Under the pieces are notes generated by a model, which was not told the origin of the DNA, made no database searches, and saw only the letters and a list, made by a program, of their open reading frames with translations. A stretch of DNA of 64,000 nt from Lamellibrachia satsuma (taxonomy: Eukaryota > Annelida > Polychaeta > Sabellida > Siboglinidae). Shown one piece after another: positions 32,095 to 46,720 of the stretch. Both the position numbers and the translations under genes were made by a program. How positions within the stretch are numbered: the stretch's first letter is position 1; each line of letters opens with the position of its first letter. The stretch is taken from assembly GCA_033239005.1 (NCBI GenBank), contig BSQZ01000004.1, forward strand, positions 15,037,507 to 15,101,506. The letters are read 5' to 3'.

Positions 32095-32279
32095 ATGGAA
32101 TAAAATTACTCCTCAAGGATAGCGGTCAGTATGTTAGGGTAGCGGTCACTACTGAGGTCAAGGGTCACCAGGTAGCGGTCACTACGTTAGGGTAGAGGTC
32201 ACTACTGAGGTCAACACACATGAGATCAATAGGTCGGGATCATGTCAACATATTAGGATTATGATCGTTAGGGTTAACT
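32095..32279. repeat. Subterminal TAGCGGTCACTAC repeats
   Basis: Three to four copies of GTTAGGGTAGCGGTCACTAC/TGAGGTCA-type words lie just inside the right TIR. Related TGACC words occur just inside the left end beyond the GT array (15191-15215), so these may be the remains of a longer shared subterminal region. Confidence 0.65.
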
Positions 32280-32423
32280 CCAGTCACTAGGGGGCGCTCG
32301 TGGTGGATTTAGGTTACCGCTAGGGGGCGCTGGGGGCTACCCAGAAGCCTCTATACCGGAAGTGAATGGGTTGCTCTTTACTGGGCTGCTCTTTTGAGGT
32401 CCCATTCCGCCACTATAACTACT
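32280..32423 (-). repeat. Polinton right terminal inverted repeat (144 bp)
   Basis: Reverse complement of the left TIR with two substitutions and a 3-bp deletion. It ends CTATAACTACT, directly followed by the AATGCA target duplication at 32424-32429. Confidence 0.97.
32285..32332 (+). promoter_or_regulatory. Two CTCF-like motifs in the right TIR
   Basis: CACTAGGGGGCGCT at 32285-32298 and CCGCTAGGGGGCGCTG at 32317-32332, in tandem, 32 bp start to start. They mirror the pair in the left TIR. Motif match only. Confidence 0.55.
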
Positions 32424-32429
32424 AATGCA
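32424..32429. repeat. Target site duplication, right copy (AATGCA)
   Basis: Exact repeat of 13946-13951 adjoining the right TIR. Confidence 0.95.
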
Positions 32430-32749
32430 GAAGGCTGGAGATCAATTAATCGAATCGGGAGCTAGCATCCCTTCAATTTGCCAACAATGGTCTTGAAAAA
32501 TCCTGACAATGCGAACACCAGCGCCACCGTGTGGAACTAAACCGTCTAACTCTGAGAAGTTGTAATAGCGGTTTCTTCTTCTTCTTCTTCTTCCTGTGAA
32601 GGACTGGGCGTCGTAAGTCCGCGGCGTCTGTGTCCGTTGGTAGTTCCAGTCAGGGCCAATTAAAAGACATTGCACCGCTGTTGGGGCAGCAATGGGTGTT
32701 TTTAGGTTAAAAACTATATTAAACTCTATATACACAATCTGAAGGTATT

Positions 32750-33110
32750 TATGGAGTGGTGAGGACTGGATGCAGTTTGTGGAGACTGTGGCCTAGTCGA
32801 CTCTGGAAGGACTCCAGTGAAGGGGCTGAGGAGATAGATGTTGGGAGGTGGTTCCACTCAGACACTGTACGGAGGAAGAAAGAGTGAAAGAGGGCAGGGT
32901 GTTGGATTTGTTCCTGATGCAGGCGTTGTGCTTCTCTAGTCCTTCGGTCAGCATGTTGGAAGAAATTTGCTGGGTTGATGTCTGCGAGGCCTTTGTTGAC
33001 TTTGTAGATCATCACCAGGCGGATCTGTCGTCTTCGATGTTCCAGACTTGTCCATTTTAGATTTTCGAGCATGTTGAAAATCTTCATATTTCCTATTTGC
33101 TTTCTTAGCA
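32750..33110 (-). pseudogene. LINE reverse transcriptase C-terminal fragment
   Basis: The minus-strand frame has the typical C-terminal tail of jockey/CR1/L2-type RTs: MLENLKWTSLEHRRRQIRLVMIYK-type helix, a TREAQR segment, HSFFLRTVSEWNHLP and SLESFQSRL. No RT domain is attached. Downstream (32440-32735) is likely its 3' region, with a (CTT)n run at about 32574-32594. The Polinton sits just beyond that end. Confidence 0.7.
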
Positions 33111-34224
33111 ATTGTACTATTGTAAAAACGGAAAACAAACAACCTTTCCGTCACTTGGGCGAGGCAGGAGTCTCAACCTCATATCTCCCATTTGTGCTTT
33201 GCGGGCCAATTAACATCCCACCTATTTTGAGAATCCACCTCCAACCAATCTCACTTATTTATTTAGGCCAACCTCCCACCATTTTTTTAGGATGAATCTT
33301 CGTCTCTCTTTTAGGTTTTCTCTTTATCGCTGGTAATACCGCAAACATATTTCGATGAAAACATGTTTTCTCATCGTGAATAATGTTATAAATAAGTCAA
33401 GATAATTATGACCGTGGCCACTGGTCAAAAACCACTAAACGCACGGACACACATGTCGAATCATCCACTTAATGTCAGTATTCGTTGGAAAGGTCACTTA
33501 AATACGGGGTCACAGTATCCGTGATAAAAAATAAAACAGTTTCAGCCCTGACAAGTAATTTCATATCTTTCTGGTTGTTTATAGCCGTCCTTCGATTGAG
33601 TCTCACCGGAAGTTTATTTCTTAGAACTGTCACTAATTGATCGCCCAATAAACACGTTAACCTCCAGGAAAAACAGAAATTTGACCAGAATATCCCACTT
33701 TTAGAACAACTTCTGAGAAACCATTATTCTTGATTGTAGTTACAAATTATTAGTTTTTATTAACTCTCAGGTGCATTGCCTCAAAAACCAGTTTTATTTC
33801 GCTTCAGAATTCGATTTTTTGTTAGTCTCATTTCAAATTAATTTAGCAAAAAAACAAACCCACCTAGTATCCACTGCAACATGTTAGTTCGTTTGTGCAA
33901 CTTTTGTATGTAGTTTATTTGTGAAATCATCAGACAAACTATTAAATTAGTTAATGCTTGTTCAAGCAATAACTGAAGTGAAAATCGAAATGCTGAAAAT
34001 CACAATTTTCTGCCTTGGTGAAATTTCGTAACTTTGTCATGTGACCGGAGAGAGGATGATGTCACGCCCATGATCATCATTGACCCACACAGTGTTTGGA
34101 ATATCCACTATTTTGATCCTTACCAGATCTAACGATTTAAGTAAATTCTTTCGATGATTTGAACAAAAATAGGCATTTTTTATTAAATCGACTGCAGATG
34201 TTACATGAACTATTCACACACTAC
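33111..34224. other. Intergenic; part resembles the MS4A-like gene intron
   Basis: No gene is seen. About 33720-34224 is a diverged relative of 41400-41870 (similar order of GATAAAATCATCGGAGAAA-, TTCGATGATTT- and TATTCACACA-type words). That suggests an older copy of the same intronic repeat just outside the duplicated block. Confidence 0.45.
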
Positions 34225-35765
34225 ATATTTGGACACCAATGAACCAGATCTGTGATAGGCCAAATCAGTTGAGGAAGCAGTTTTAAAGAAACTATTCAGT
34301 GCATATAATATATATTATTGTGTACTGCGTTTGACACAATATATGTTGTACACATTCCATGCAATATATTTTATTCAAACAAACAAACAAAACACACATA
34401 GTTATGGCTGCAATATAGATGTAGTATCGACATGATTTTTTAAAGTGACGTACACTGTTAAAACTTGTAGCTAAGATATAACTATACATATAATCACATA
34501 CAACTATAATGTCTACATATATAATTTAAAACTGTTTTCAATGTTATCAGATCTTTTAATTTTAATGCATGGGACCTGTAAGATAGAGGGGTTGTGCGGT
34601 CTCAATGCTCTCTTTTGGAGTATGACAATACCATTGATTTTAGTAGTATACGTGTTCCCTCATATTTTATGATAAGAACAGTACAGGAAGTTCATAAACT
34701 GTGAGTCTACCAGCTGATTACAGTACTCTGAGAGTTTAGATTTAATGCTAGCTATAATATAATATTCAATTTCACATGATTAATACACCAAGCCATACAA
34801 TAATTATTATGTTCCAATTTTAGTCATTCATTATTCCAAATTGTGCCTACATTATGGGAATGTTTCGTTCTGTTAGTTATCTGTCCCTTGTAACGACTGC
34901 AGCTACACGGTTCTCCGAATTCTGTAATAATACATGACTGAGATGAGAACACTATGGTTCTCAGTCCATACCCCCCCCCTCCAAATTGTCCACCTTCTAA
35001 TTGAATCCCATTTCAAGTATTATTACCAAACAACATGATGTAGGAAGTTGAATGATATTTTTGTTTGCATAAATAAAATTACGGTCACAGCAAACAAGAG
35101 AACGTTTAAATATGTAACATAAATCATTCACATGCAATATAAAGAGTTTTGGTAATAATACTGAAGCTTGTGGGACACCACATGATGTTTAATAAGTTGG
35201 AATAGAATCCATCAAAACAGACAAACCATGGTCTAGTTGACAAATCAAATTATGTGCTACACCTCTGCTACCATAGAAATCTATTTTTATACAAAGCAGT
35301 TTATGATCTACTGTATCAAAAGTCAATGCATGGTTGATAGATATATTCAACCCATCATAGCGTATCTTTACTACCATAAAAAATTATATTATATTAACCG
35401 CTACACTAACATCTTATGAAACATGACCAAATGTACACCCATGTAATCATACAAACTTCGTGCAGCAAATCACACTAAACACTACATATCCACTAGTCAT
35501 GCAAGGGTACTAAACTCAGGTTTTGCAAATGACAGTGATCCTTTTCCAAAACAGGGATGCCATATGATATATTCCGCATTAAAATAAGGACAACACTTTA
35601 CGTGAAAATGTAATATGACACATTTGTAGCAAAGTCAGTCTGCAGATGAAGGACTTGGTAGAAACAGTCAGAGAATACCAAATTTCTTGAGAGATAAATA
35701 GCATGTATAAAGCAACAATCCAAGAAACCGGATTGTCAAAAGAACGTACTCTTGCAGTGTGTGTG

Positions 35766-37373
<1,608 letters not shown>

Positions 37374-37379
37374 ATTATT

Positions 37380-39030
37380 ATATCGGAATTTATATAGCGC
37401 CCGAATCCAATTAGGATAAAATGCTCTCAGGCGCTTTACATGAAACTGCATCAATTAAATAACACTATAAAATACACACTTTATATAAAACTGCATAAAT
37501 TAAATAAAACTATAAAATATAGATTATTTTAAAAGTAGCTAGTGTAAGGAGCTGATTTAAACATTAAAAATAAATAAACATATATATTATATAGTAAACA
37601 CATTAATAAAACATAACGAATAAGTCATTGGTATATAGCAATGTCATTAAAACGAGAGCGTGACTCAATCACGTCAGTCGTAAGCCAGTTTAAAAAGATG
37701 TGTTTTTAAGTGTCTCTTGAAAGAGCTGAGCGTGTTCAGTTGTTTAATGTTTAATGTCGTTCCACAGTATGGCCGCATGTCGGCTGAAACAACGTTCACC
37801 ATAAGTTGCAGTCCGTAGTACAGGTACGACGAGAAGTGACTTCTCCGTTGATCTTAACCTACGCGTTAGTTGATATTTCTGCAGTGTCACTCATGTATGC
37901 CGGTGCCAATCCGTTGAGCACTTTATACGTGAATGTGTTAACCTTAAAGCGGAGCCGGTATTTCACCGGAAGCCAATGTAGCTCACGCTCTTGCGTGACC
38001 TGGTGATTAGGCGAGTTCTGTATACGCTGCAATCGTTCAATTAGCACCTGAGGCAAACCTTGCAGTAGCGCGTTTCCATTGTCCAGAGATGTTACCAGTG
38101 CCTGGACTAGAATCTTACAGGCGTCATTTGTTATGTATTGCCTGATTTTGCCAATATTTCGAATGTGGTAGAAACAGGACTTGGAGATCGCATTCACTTG
38201 TTTCTCCATTGTGAAGCCGCTGTCAATAATAACTCCAAGATTTCTCACGGATTGCACAGCATGTAATAGTCTGCCTGCCGATCGAGAGGGACAAGTCGTT
38301 CACTCGAAGAATTCGATGTTTGGACGAAAACACAATGAGTTCGCTTTTTTCTTGGTTCAGTTTCAGCATGTTTCTATTCATCCACTCGCCAACATCAGCC
38401 ACACAGGCTTCAATGGCTGACCTTTCACTGGCCCAGTTCTCATCAGGCTTGATGGACAAGTATATTTGTGTGTCATCTGCATAACAGTGGTAGTGAAGAT
38501 TATGTTTCTTCACTATATCACCAACTGGTTTAGTGTATATGCAGTACAGTTTCGGTCCCAACACGGATCCTTGTGGCACGCCGCAACATAGATTTGCGTT
38601 GAACGAAGTTGTGGGGCCAACAGAGACACATTGCGTTCTGTCGCTAATGTAGGATCGCATCTAATCCAGGGCTTCTGCAGTCACACCAAATGAGTGTTGA
38701 AGACGCGTTAGCATAATGCCATGGTCAATAACATCAAACGCACCGGACAGATCAAGCATGACCAAGACAACTACACGTTTTTGATCAAGGGCTTCTGCGA
38801 TGTCGTTCTGGACTTTCACAAGAGCTGTCTCGGTTGAATAATTATTTCGGTACGCCGACTGGTGAAAATCGTGTAGATTGTTGATGTCCAGGTGATCTTT
38901 CAAACGACGTTCGACCACTTTCTCAAGACGTTTTGACACGTATGGTAGGTTTGACACAGGCCGATAATTATTCAGAACTTCCTTATCGAGGCCCGGCCTT
39001 TTAAGCAATGGTCTCACAACTGCACGTTTG
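37380..39030 (-). pseudogene. CR1/L2-group LINE RT, 5'-truncated and frameshifted
   Basis: Minus strand. 39030-38661 encodes RT motifs [24 protein letters not shown] and [11 protein letters not shown]. 38660-38223 encodes GVPQGSVLGPKLY, YADDTQIYL and a thumb region. 38257-37859 encodes the C-terminal HWLPVKYRLRFK and LNGLAPAYM. One nonsense codon (TAG near 38661) and a frameshift near 38240 separate the parts. There is no endonuclease. The 3' end has TATATAGCGCCCGAATCC and a GCGCTTTACA motif. It sits between two (AT)n arrays and is absent from copy 2. Confidence 0.85.
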
Positions 39031-39031
39031 A

Positions 39032-39133
<102 letters not shown>

Positions 39134-39554
39134 AAAATGCTCTCAGGCACCGTACATAAAATTGCATAATCAAATATGTACTGGTATGTGTAGTTAATAA
39201 ATTATAATAATCTCAAGATTCTGATTATGCAACCATAAAGGGATTGTACAAGGATTTCCATTGGCTAACTGAGTAACTGTTTTATGGGACATTGCGAAAC
39301 TGAATTTGCTAGTTTTACAACATATATAGAGACTGCTTTACTGCATATACACATAACAGCCAATAAGTCTTCAGTCGCCTTCGCTTTGCGAGACAAGTTA
39401 GCATTTCCTGTTAACGAGGATGTACCCTGGTAGGCAACATTTAAAGGTATTTAATGACAATATAAAGAGGAAAATATAAAGAGGGAAAACAATTACACCG
39501 GTTTTGTACTTCACATATTCACCAGATGGCGAAACTGTATGACAGCTACCCAAT

Positions 39555-42500
39555 CTAATCAGCGGGTGGCGCTGATGGAACGGCAGCAGTATAGGCTGGG
39601 GGTGGATCGGCAGGTAGCGCCGTGTACTGTGGGGGCGGTTTTGTTGAGACCATAGGCGCAGGCTGTGGCATGTATTGCGGTTGAAACCCTGGTGGCGGGG
39701 CTCCGTAGGCGGGCATTGCAGGCTGCTGATCTGGATAAGGAACGCCTACTGGCATCTGGCCCAGAGGCAAAACTGCAATACAACAGAGGAACAATTATTC
39801 AGCAACTTAGAAGCAAAAACACTAGCCTTGATGTGACATAGTCACTTGTCGGTTCGATTAGTTTAGTTACCCACCACATGAAGGCAGCACCAAGGGTAAT
39901 GTAATGTAATTTAGAGAATATAGTTAGTGAACTATTATTGCTATGATTATTTGTCCTGTAATTAGTTGTATTTACTGTGTAGGTAGTTGGTCTTATTACT
40001 AATAATTCAGTTGTTTAAACATAAATTTTACCCTAGAGACAGGGGTCACGTGTGGTCAGTGGAAGGGGCCCTGCCCCAGTGCGCCAGGCGTGATTCTACA
40101 GTTAATGACAACTCTGTTTTGGTAAGTCCCTAAATGATGTTTTCTACCTTATTAAGCAATGTTTTCAAATTATAATTTTATCATACTGTGTGATAGAGAA
40201 TTGTCCATTTGTTTATGTCAAGGCATTTACTTTATCAGTTATAATTACTTAGTGGTGACTTTGATTACTAATGTGTGGAAGATCAGGAATAAGTGGTCGT
40301 TGAACCTTAGGGAAGAATGCCCAACAGGGCTTAATGAGATTTTGACCACTTGCAGTCAGTAGCTGGTAAAAGTACAAATCCCTTTAGAAAGTTCAGTTTT
40401 GCTTATGTTTAGTGGTGCTACTGTTATAGTTAATATGTTTTTAAGATGTGATAGACATGGTGCAAGCATAAATTGTGCATGTATATAAGTATTATGTAAC
40501 TGTCCCTACAGTTAAGCCAGGATCAGTCTGGTACCCTCTCTCCCTTTGGAGTTACATTGATTAATTGCTCTAGGAGGTGGCTGGGAGAGGGCTGATCTTG
40601 AGTGCTCCCCAGAGACCTGTAAGTTGAGCAGTGTCCAAGACTTGCTTGTAAACAACAGTGGAATGACGGCTAAGCTAGTCAGGGCATGCACATGTGAAAT
40701 TGACAACATTGTTGACTGTTGAATTTATTATATTAAGGGTGTTTTACATGTAGAGTAATAGTATTACATTAATACCTACAAGTATGATTACATATTAGTA
40801 CTGAATCAGATAACAGGTATTTTATAGACAATATTATGAACAACACCAATGTGTTGGAACTATGGTACTTAACAGATGTTGATGTGTCATCTTACACTGG
40901 ACACTATGATATGCAAATAGCTTACTTGTTTGGTTTGTATTTGTACAGGAGAACGCTAGTCCTGGCCCACTCCTGATTGTGGCCAGTCGTCTTTTAAGAC
41001 GTCTTTTAAGACGTCTTTTAAGACGTCTTTTAAGACGTCTTTTTTAAGACGTCTTTTAAGTCGTCTTTTGAGTCTTATTTTGAGTCGTCTTTTGAGTCGT
41101 CTTTATTATTGTGTTTAATGTCATCTCTTCTTTCACCTTTTATTGTTGTTCTTAACGCTCTTGCTTTTGGTTGTATTTTGAACTTTCGGTTGACATTTTA
41201 TACTTTGATGAGGTACCGAAGTTAGATCAGTAGTGCAAATTGTGCAAGGACTGAGAAACTTGGTTTTGTATAATTTTAGTAGTTAAACTGTAATAAACAC
41301 AATTTTATCTTCAAATTTGCCTTACAGTGGTCTATTCTTAGTTTAGACATAAGCTTACCACCCACAGCCTACACCTTGATGAGCAAGAACATTAATTGTA
41401 CCATGTCCTTGGAAAGTAACCTTTAACCAAATGCTCTCAAATAATTTTTTATTTTAAATTAAATTTGTTGACAACTGAAGCGCTCAGTGGTCCTTCTTCA
41501 ATTAATTTTTTTTGATAGTTTTTTCTTTGAATCAATTTGCAAAAAAATCAAATCTATCTAATAAGTAATAACCACTATGACATGCTAGGCTTTTGCTAGC
41601 TCATTTGAACAAACATGTTATTTAGTTTTGATAAAATCATCGGAGAAATTATTATATTATTTTCTACCGGATCTGGTCAAAATTCGGTAAAAAAAAAGCA
41701 GTAGTCGTCTGGCTCAACATACTATGACATGCAGTTATTTACAAGTTATTCGATGTAACGATAAAAGTCAATTCGTTCAATGATTTCAACAAAAGTATGC
41801 AATCTTTTACTCTGCACGGCTCGCATAAAATATTCACACAGTACAAATTTTAAATTCAACGAATGTGATTAGTATTGGTGTTTGCATAAGAGCCACTCTC
41901 ACAGTTTACCCAAAAGAATGACATATTTTCTGAAAGTCGATGGTTTTATGTGTGTATGAGACATTTTTGTGAAAGGTTTTCTGTAGTATGAGATACGACC
42001 CGCAAATTGCAACTTTTCAAAACTTGTCCAAAGAGCGACTCTTGCAGTCAGAAATACAATCAAAATATCTCCGTTTGCACAGCGAGTTCCTTCTGAGCAT
42101 GCGCAGGAAACCAGCAGACATGAATAATCATATGGATTAATTCGCAATCTTACGGATTTCTGATCCCGGACTTATGAGTGTGCACCACTCAGAGTTGGCA
42201 TCTGCGGTGTTTGTTTTTAATAAAATATGTTCTATCTGACTCTTTCCTTCAATGTCTGCTAACTTTATGTCATTGTTTGAGCGTGAAGCTTCTTTTCAAA
42301 GATGGACCTTCAGAGGAGGTCCTGTTTGCCAGGGTTTCAGATTCGTGGCTACTGCAGAGAGTGGGTGATAATAGGGGATATTGCCTACATATACTGAGAG
42401 CGGGTGATAATAGGGGACATTGTCTACACATACTGGTGGAGCCGTACCTGGTGCGATGGTCATTGTGTCGTTGTTCACCCCCACAACTCCTGTAGTTGGT

Positions 42501-45254
42501 GGAGCAATCACCACCTGCACAGTAATTAATACCACATTAATAATACAATTTTAAATAAATTTGTTTTTGTGGTAGCTGTAGCCGGGGAACTGTAGTTTCA
42601 GACGATCTTAAGCTGTTGGGAAGTTTGTTCTAGATTTTGGGTGCAGCTACAGAGAAAAATGCTTGCCAAGATTCAGCTTAGTTTAGGAACAAAAATTTGT
42701 GAGATAGGTGATCGGAGCTGCCATTTACTATTGTCATTCTAACGTCAACTCAACTTTTCCGGGAAGCATAACAATATCAGTGATATGTCTGAATTAATTT
42801 ACTTAATTATTGTTGCAAATTATGAAAGTTTGTGTATCACAAGTGTCAACAACGTAAGGGGAATGTTGCTTTTGAGAATACCCATTTCTGAGACACTACT
42901 CACCCCAGATGAGCTTGCATGGTGTCTGCACATGGAAGAACAAGCGATTAATGTTGTAGTAAAGGCAGCAATTCGTTCAACCGCTCCCACGATGATCAGC
43001 ACAATGTGCACTTCCTGTACACCCTATCAATAATACAAAACTAAAAATAAATGGCCAGGTTAATTGTAAGTGACCAAGTCAATTGCAAATGGCCAGGTCA
43101 GTTAAAAAATGGGAAAATCCAACAGCAAAATAACGCGCTCACATAATTCTATAATTTGCCTAGCCACATTTCACAAGATTAATTTGTATAATTGTGGTCT
43201 GAATTTGCATTTTTTTGTGAAGTGCTAATATTTGTACACCCCTGTTGGGACGGAATCATTTTCTATTCCTGCTCTATTAAAATGCAGCGCCAGTTAGTAT
43301 AACTAGAAATGCTTTGTAGCCCTAAGCTACCAGTTTTCTTTGAACAACAGATCAGTGTTTTTGACAAGAAAAATGATACACTGTACAGATAAAACAGTAA
43401 AACATAACATAAACCGAATTATTATCAACTGTACCCATTGCAACAAGGAGAAGCCCTCGCGAGATTTACGTAACTAAGTTGCGACATTTGCCTAAGAAAG
43501 AAAATTTCTTTTCTCGAAAATTGAATTAGTCAATACAGTGAAGTGAATTAGTCAATACAGTCAAATTGCTCTTGCCCGAAGATGTTCTATTAAGCAGAGT
43601 CCACTCTTATATGAATTGTGTACAAACTAAACTAGCCTTACTTGTTTATGGCTTGAGACTTCATGACTAACTGATTTCATTAGTATGATCGCAAACAGGA
43701 TGGAAACCAATGACAGAGCATTCACAGATACAATCTGAAATGAAAACAACAATAATTTGACTGTGTAAACATCTTACCTTTGTAAATAATATCGTCCATA
43801 TTTTTTTTTGGAGAGAAATCTGGTTAAATCTTGTTAACAATTTATCTAGTCTTTTATACTAAGACCAAAGGCAACTGGTCTAAATAGAGTGGTTCAATGA
43901 CTTAATCAATGTTGTTAAATTTTTTTATTCAATCTGGAACTCAATTGTGAATCTTGCAGTCATGAGCAACTGACTTTTACACTTGCATATACCATTTCTT
44001 AAACCATATATTTCCAGCTATTCTGTTGTTGTTTTCGCAACGTGTTGCAGCAATATAAATAATATCATACATTTTAAGCTGAAATGGTTTCTACTGTCAG
44101 TGCTGCAGTGCGAGTACATTGGCAATATAGTGGCAATGTCAAAACATACCAAACAACTTGTCTTGGCGCTGCCAGCCCAGATGCACAGGACACCAGTGAT
44201 GAAAAACTGAAAGTGAAAGCCGCATTTACTGAATACAAACTGAAAGTCATAGAAGAATGTACTTATACTATTTAGTTGTTATAAATACATTGTTATGATG
44301 ATTTTGTTGTATTAATCTGTTTTACATTGTGAAGTAGGCACGAGGACATTCAGCTGGTAAAAAGCAATCTTCATTGATCTAGTCACTTACGTCATAACTG
44401 ACAATAGATAATAGATTATCTGTAAATTTTTTTTACCACAAATGTATATATGGGTTGCTTTGTGATTCATTAGTTTTTCTTGGTTTTATATTCAAGCAAC
44501 ATGCGACAGTGAAATTAGCCTTCAGCCAACATATTTGCATCACAAACTACTTTGCCACTTTGACCTTTTTCAGTTCAGTCAGATGAAAACTAGTTTGTCC
44601 AATGTTTTCATCTAAACTAAGTAACAAATTTGTACAAATTGGCTAGCATGTGGTCATCAACAGAAAATGAGTCCGAAACAAGACGAGCAGTTTTAATTCA
44701 AACAACCCTGCTATCTTGGGGTACATAAGAAGTGTTAATAAACTACATAAAAGTTATGAATAGAGTACTCAGTGTACTTAAGTAACTAATTTGTTCCATT
44801 CTGAATGGGCCACAGACGTGGTCGAAAAACAAACTTTTTAAGAAGCCACCTCACCAGACCAAACAGATTTCTTTTTACCAATTTTCTCTGACCAGAAGCT
44901 AGAAACTATTTTGTCTACTTGTTAATTCAGATGTTCCGTTTTAGCGTTAGTTTCACACAGCAGGAAGCCATAAAAATGTGACAGTAGACTCCCTAAGATG
45001 ATGATACTTACAATGATGCCACCCCATATGCCTATGCTAACGACATTGTTAGAGACATTGGCAACGCATTGGAGTACGAAGCATAGTATGCCTATTAAAA
45101 GTTGTGCACATCCGAGCATACTCGATAGCTGGTACTGGTAGTTTGTTCTTATGCTCGATGACTCATTCCGTATTAGCAGCATGTTGAACCTGCCCAGTGG
45201 CTGACGACCGCCAACTGGGGGTAAACGCCTCTGCATCACTGCTCGGTAGTTCAT
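39555..45254 (-). CDS. MS4A (CD20-like) four-pass membrane protein, copy 1
   Basis: Six minus-strand exons: 45254-45012, 44206-44150, 43734-43642, 43014-42904, 42514-42448 and 39772-39555. All junctions are GT-AG and frames are consistent, giving 262 aa. Exon 1 holds the cytosolic N-terminus, TM1 (LGCAQLLIGILCFVLQCV) and the start of TM2 (GIWGGII). Exon 2 is exactly 57 nt and completes TM2 with a FxITGxLxIxAGSxxTSCL pattern typical of MS4A proteins. Exon 3 is TM3 and exon 4 is TM4 (VHIVLIIVGAVERIAAFTTTLIAC). Exons 5 and 6 encode a cytosolic Pro/Tyr-rich tail (PPPAYT repeats, possible WW or SH3 ligands). Family members are membrane receptors or channel-associated proteins; the function here is unknown. 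The last intron holds a solo-LTR-like insertion. Confidence 0.8.
39832..41373 (+). mobile_element. Probable solo LTR (1,542 bp)
   Basis: Present in copy 1 and cleanly absent from copy 2. It begins TGTGACATAG, ends CCTACA, and is flanked by CCTTGA on both sides (39826-39831 and 41374-41379), which is single in copy 2. Inside, in LTR order, are a TATA-like TGTATATAAG (about 40478) and AATAAA (about 41291) near the end. It has no coding capacity. TG...CA ends, the target duplication and promoter/poly(A) signals support an LTR, but the family is unknown. Confidence 0.65.
40988..41075. repeat. 12-bp palindromic repeat (TTTTAAGACGTC)
   Basis: Five to six tandem copies of TTTTAAGACGTC, each containing palindromic AAGACGTCTT, then diverged copies to about 41105. 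The array is inside the LTR-like insertion. Confidence 0.9.
41380..42250. repeat. Intronic repeat block, also in copy 2 twice
   Basis: This block of the last MS4A intron matches 57760-58620 and 58920-59800, so it is duplicated in tandem in copy 2. Short open frames in it are conserved only because the DNA is duplicated. Confidence 0.75.
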
Positions 45255-45539
45255 GGTCACAGCCTGTGTGAGAGATCAAGAATAGTCTTAATTTGATGAT
45301 AACATTTACTAAGGAATACAACTCATATCAGGTACGCTAGTGCCAATCCTGAGCATACAAATCCATGTGATTATCTACATCTGATGGCATGCTTAAAGGG
45401 ACATTGCCATGCAAACTGGGATGCATCGATTGAATCTAGTGATGCTTTGGCACAGCTAAAATATTCATGAGAGTTGCTCTTCAGACATGTTTTTAATTGA
45501 TGATCTATTATCTGCATGCCATTTGACAAATGCAGGCTA

Positions 45540-46720
45540 AACATCGCTGACAACAAGCGTGTTACCCACAGACTGGAAAACAGCAAACGTGTCCGCAATT
45601 CACAAGAAAGGCAACAAAAATTAAGCGCAGAACTACAGGCCAGTCAGTCTAACCAGCATAGCAGGAAAAATATTAGAGCAAATAATCAGAGACACTGTCA
45701 CTGAACACATGAAAGATAATGACCTGTTGAGTGACAAACAATTTGGTTTTATTAAGGGTCACTCCACAGTTCGACTTATAGGGAAACTCCAGAGCTATGG
45801 AATCAAGGGAAAAATTCTAGACTGGGTTGCAGCTATGCTGTCCTGCAGAAGTCAACGCGTTAGAGTTAACAACTCATTCTTATCTTGGCAGGAGGTCACC
45901 AGTGGTATACCACAAGGATCAGTGATTGGCCCTCTGCTATTTGTGATCTTTATAAATGATTTACCAGAAGTTATTAAAGCTCTGAGCTATTCCTATTCGC
46001 AGACGATATGAAGCTCTTCCGTGCAATCTACACTGAAGAGGACTGCACAAGTTTGCAACAAGATCTAATCCTTGCCGAACACTAGACAAACACATCACTC
46101 TTAAAATTTCTAAAATTTCCAAATAAATGCAGCCATATGAGAATCGGACTATCAAGCATAAGAAACGATGGATACACACTGGGACCTGAACACATAACAA
46201 TCACAAGCACAGACAAGGTGAAAGATATCGGAGTCACTTTCGATTCATCGCTTAACTTTGAGGCACATGTCAGAAAAAATAAATAAAGCCAATTCGCTTA
46301 TGGGGATAATTCACTGAACTTTCGATCACATGGATGAGCAGTGTTTTTCTACAATTTATAAGTCTCTTATCCGCCCACATATCGAATATGCTAATCAAAT
46401 ATGGTCTCCACATCTAAAGAAGTATGTCACATCTCTTGAAAATTTTCAACGTAGAGCAACCAAATTAATTCCTGGTTTCAAAGACATTGAGTATAAAGAA
46501 CGTTTACGGAAACTGAAATTACCTACTTTAGCATACCGTCGCCTCAGAGGAGACATGATTGAACTATATAAAATCCTAACAGAGAAATATGGTGCAGCTG
46601 TCTCATCCAATTTTGTGACACTGAGGGTCAATGAATCAGATACGAGAGGGCACCACCTAAAAATATTTAAAGAAAGATGTCGATAAAAACTCATTTATAC
46701 ATGGATGCACAGATGTATGG
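45540..46720 (+). pseudogene. Jockey/CR1-like RT fragment (copy 1), damaged
   Basis: Plus strand. RT motifs [26 protein letters not shown] and the C-terminal part (YKSLIRPHIEYANQIWSP, RRATKLIPGF, RRLRGDMIELYKIL). Relative to copy 2 it lacks 111 nt (37 codons, including the motif A Asp region) between FIKGHSTV and RLIGKLQ. It also has a one-base loss after VIKA that destroys the ADD box frame. 5'-truncated. Confidence 0.85.

Noticed and set aside
42785..43033. 82-codon plus-strand frame conserved at 60638-60886
   Set aside because: Conserved only because the region is duplicated. It is antisense to exon 4 of the MS4A-like gene.
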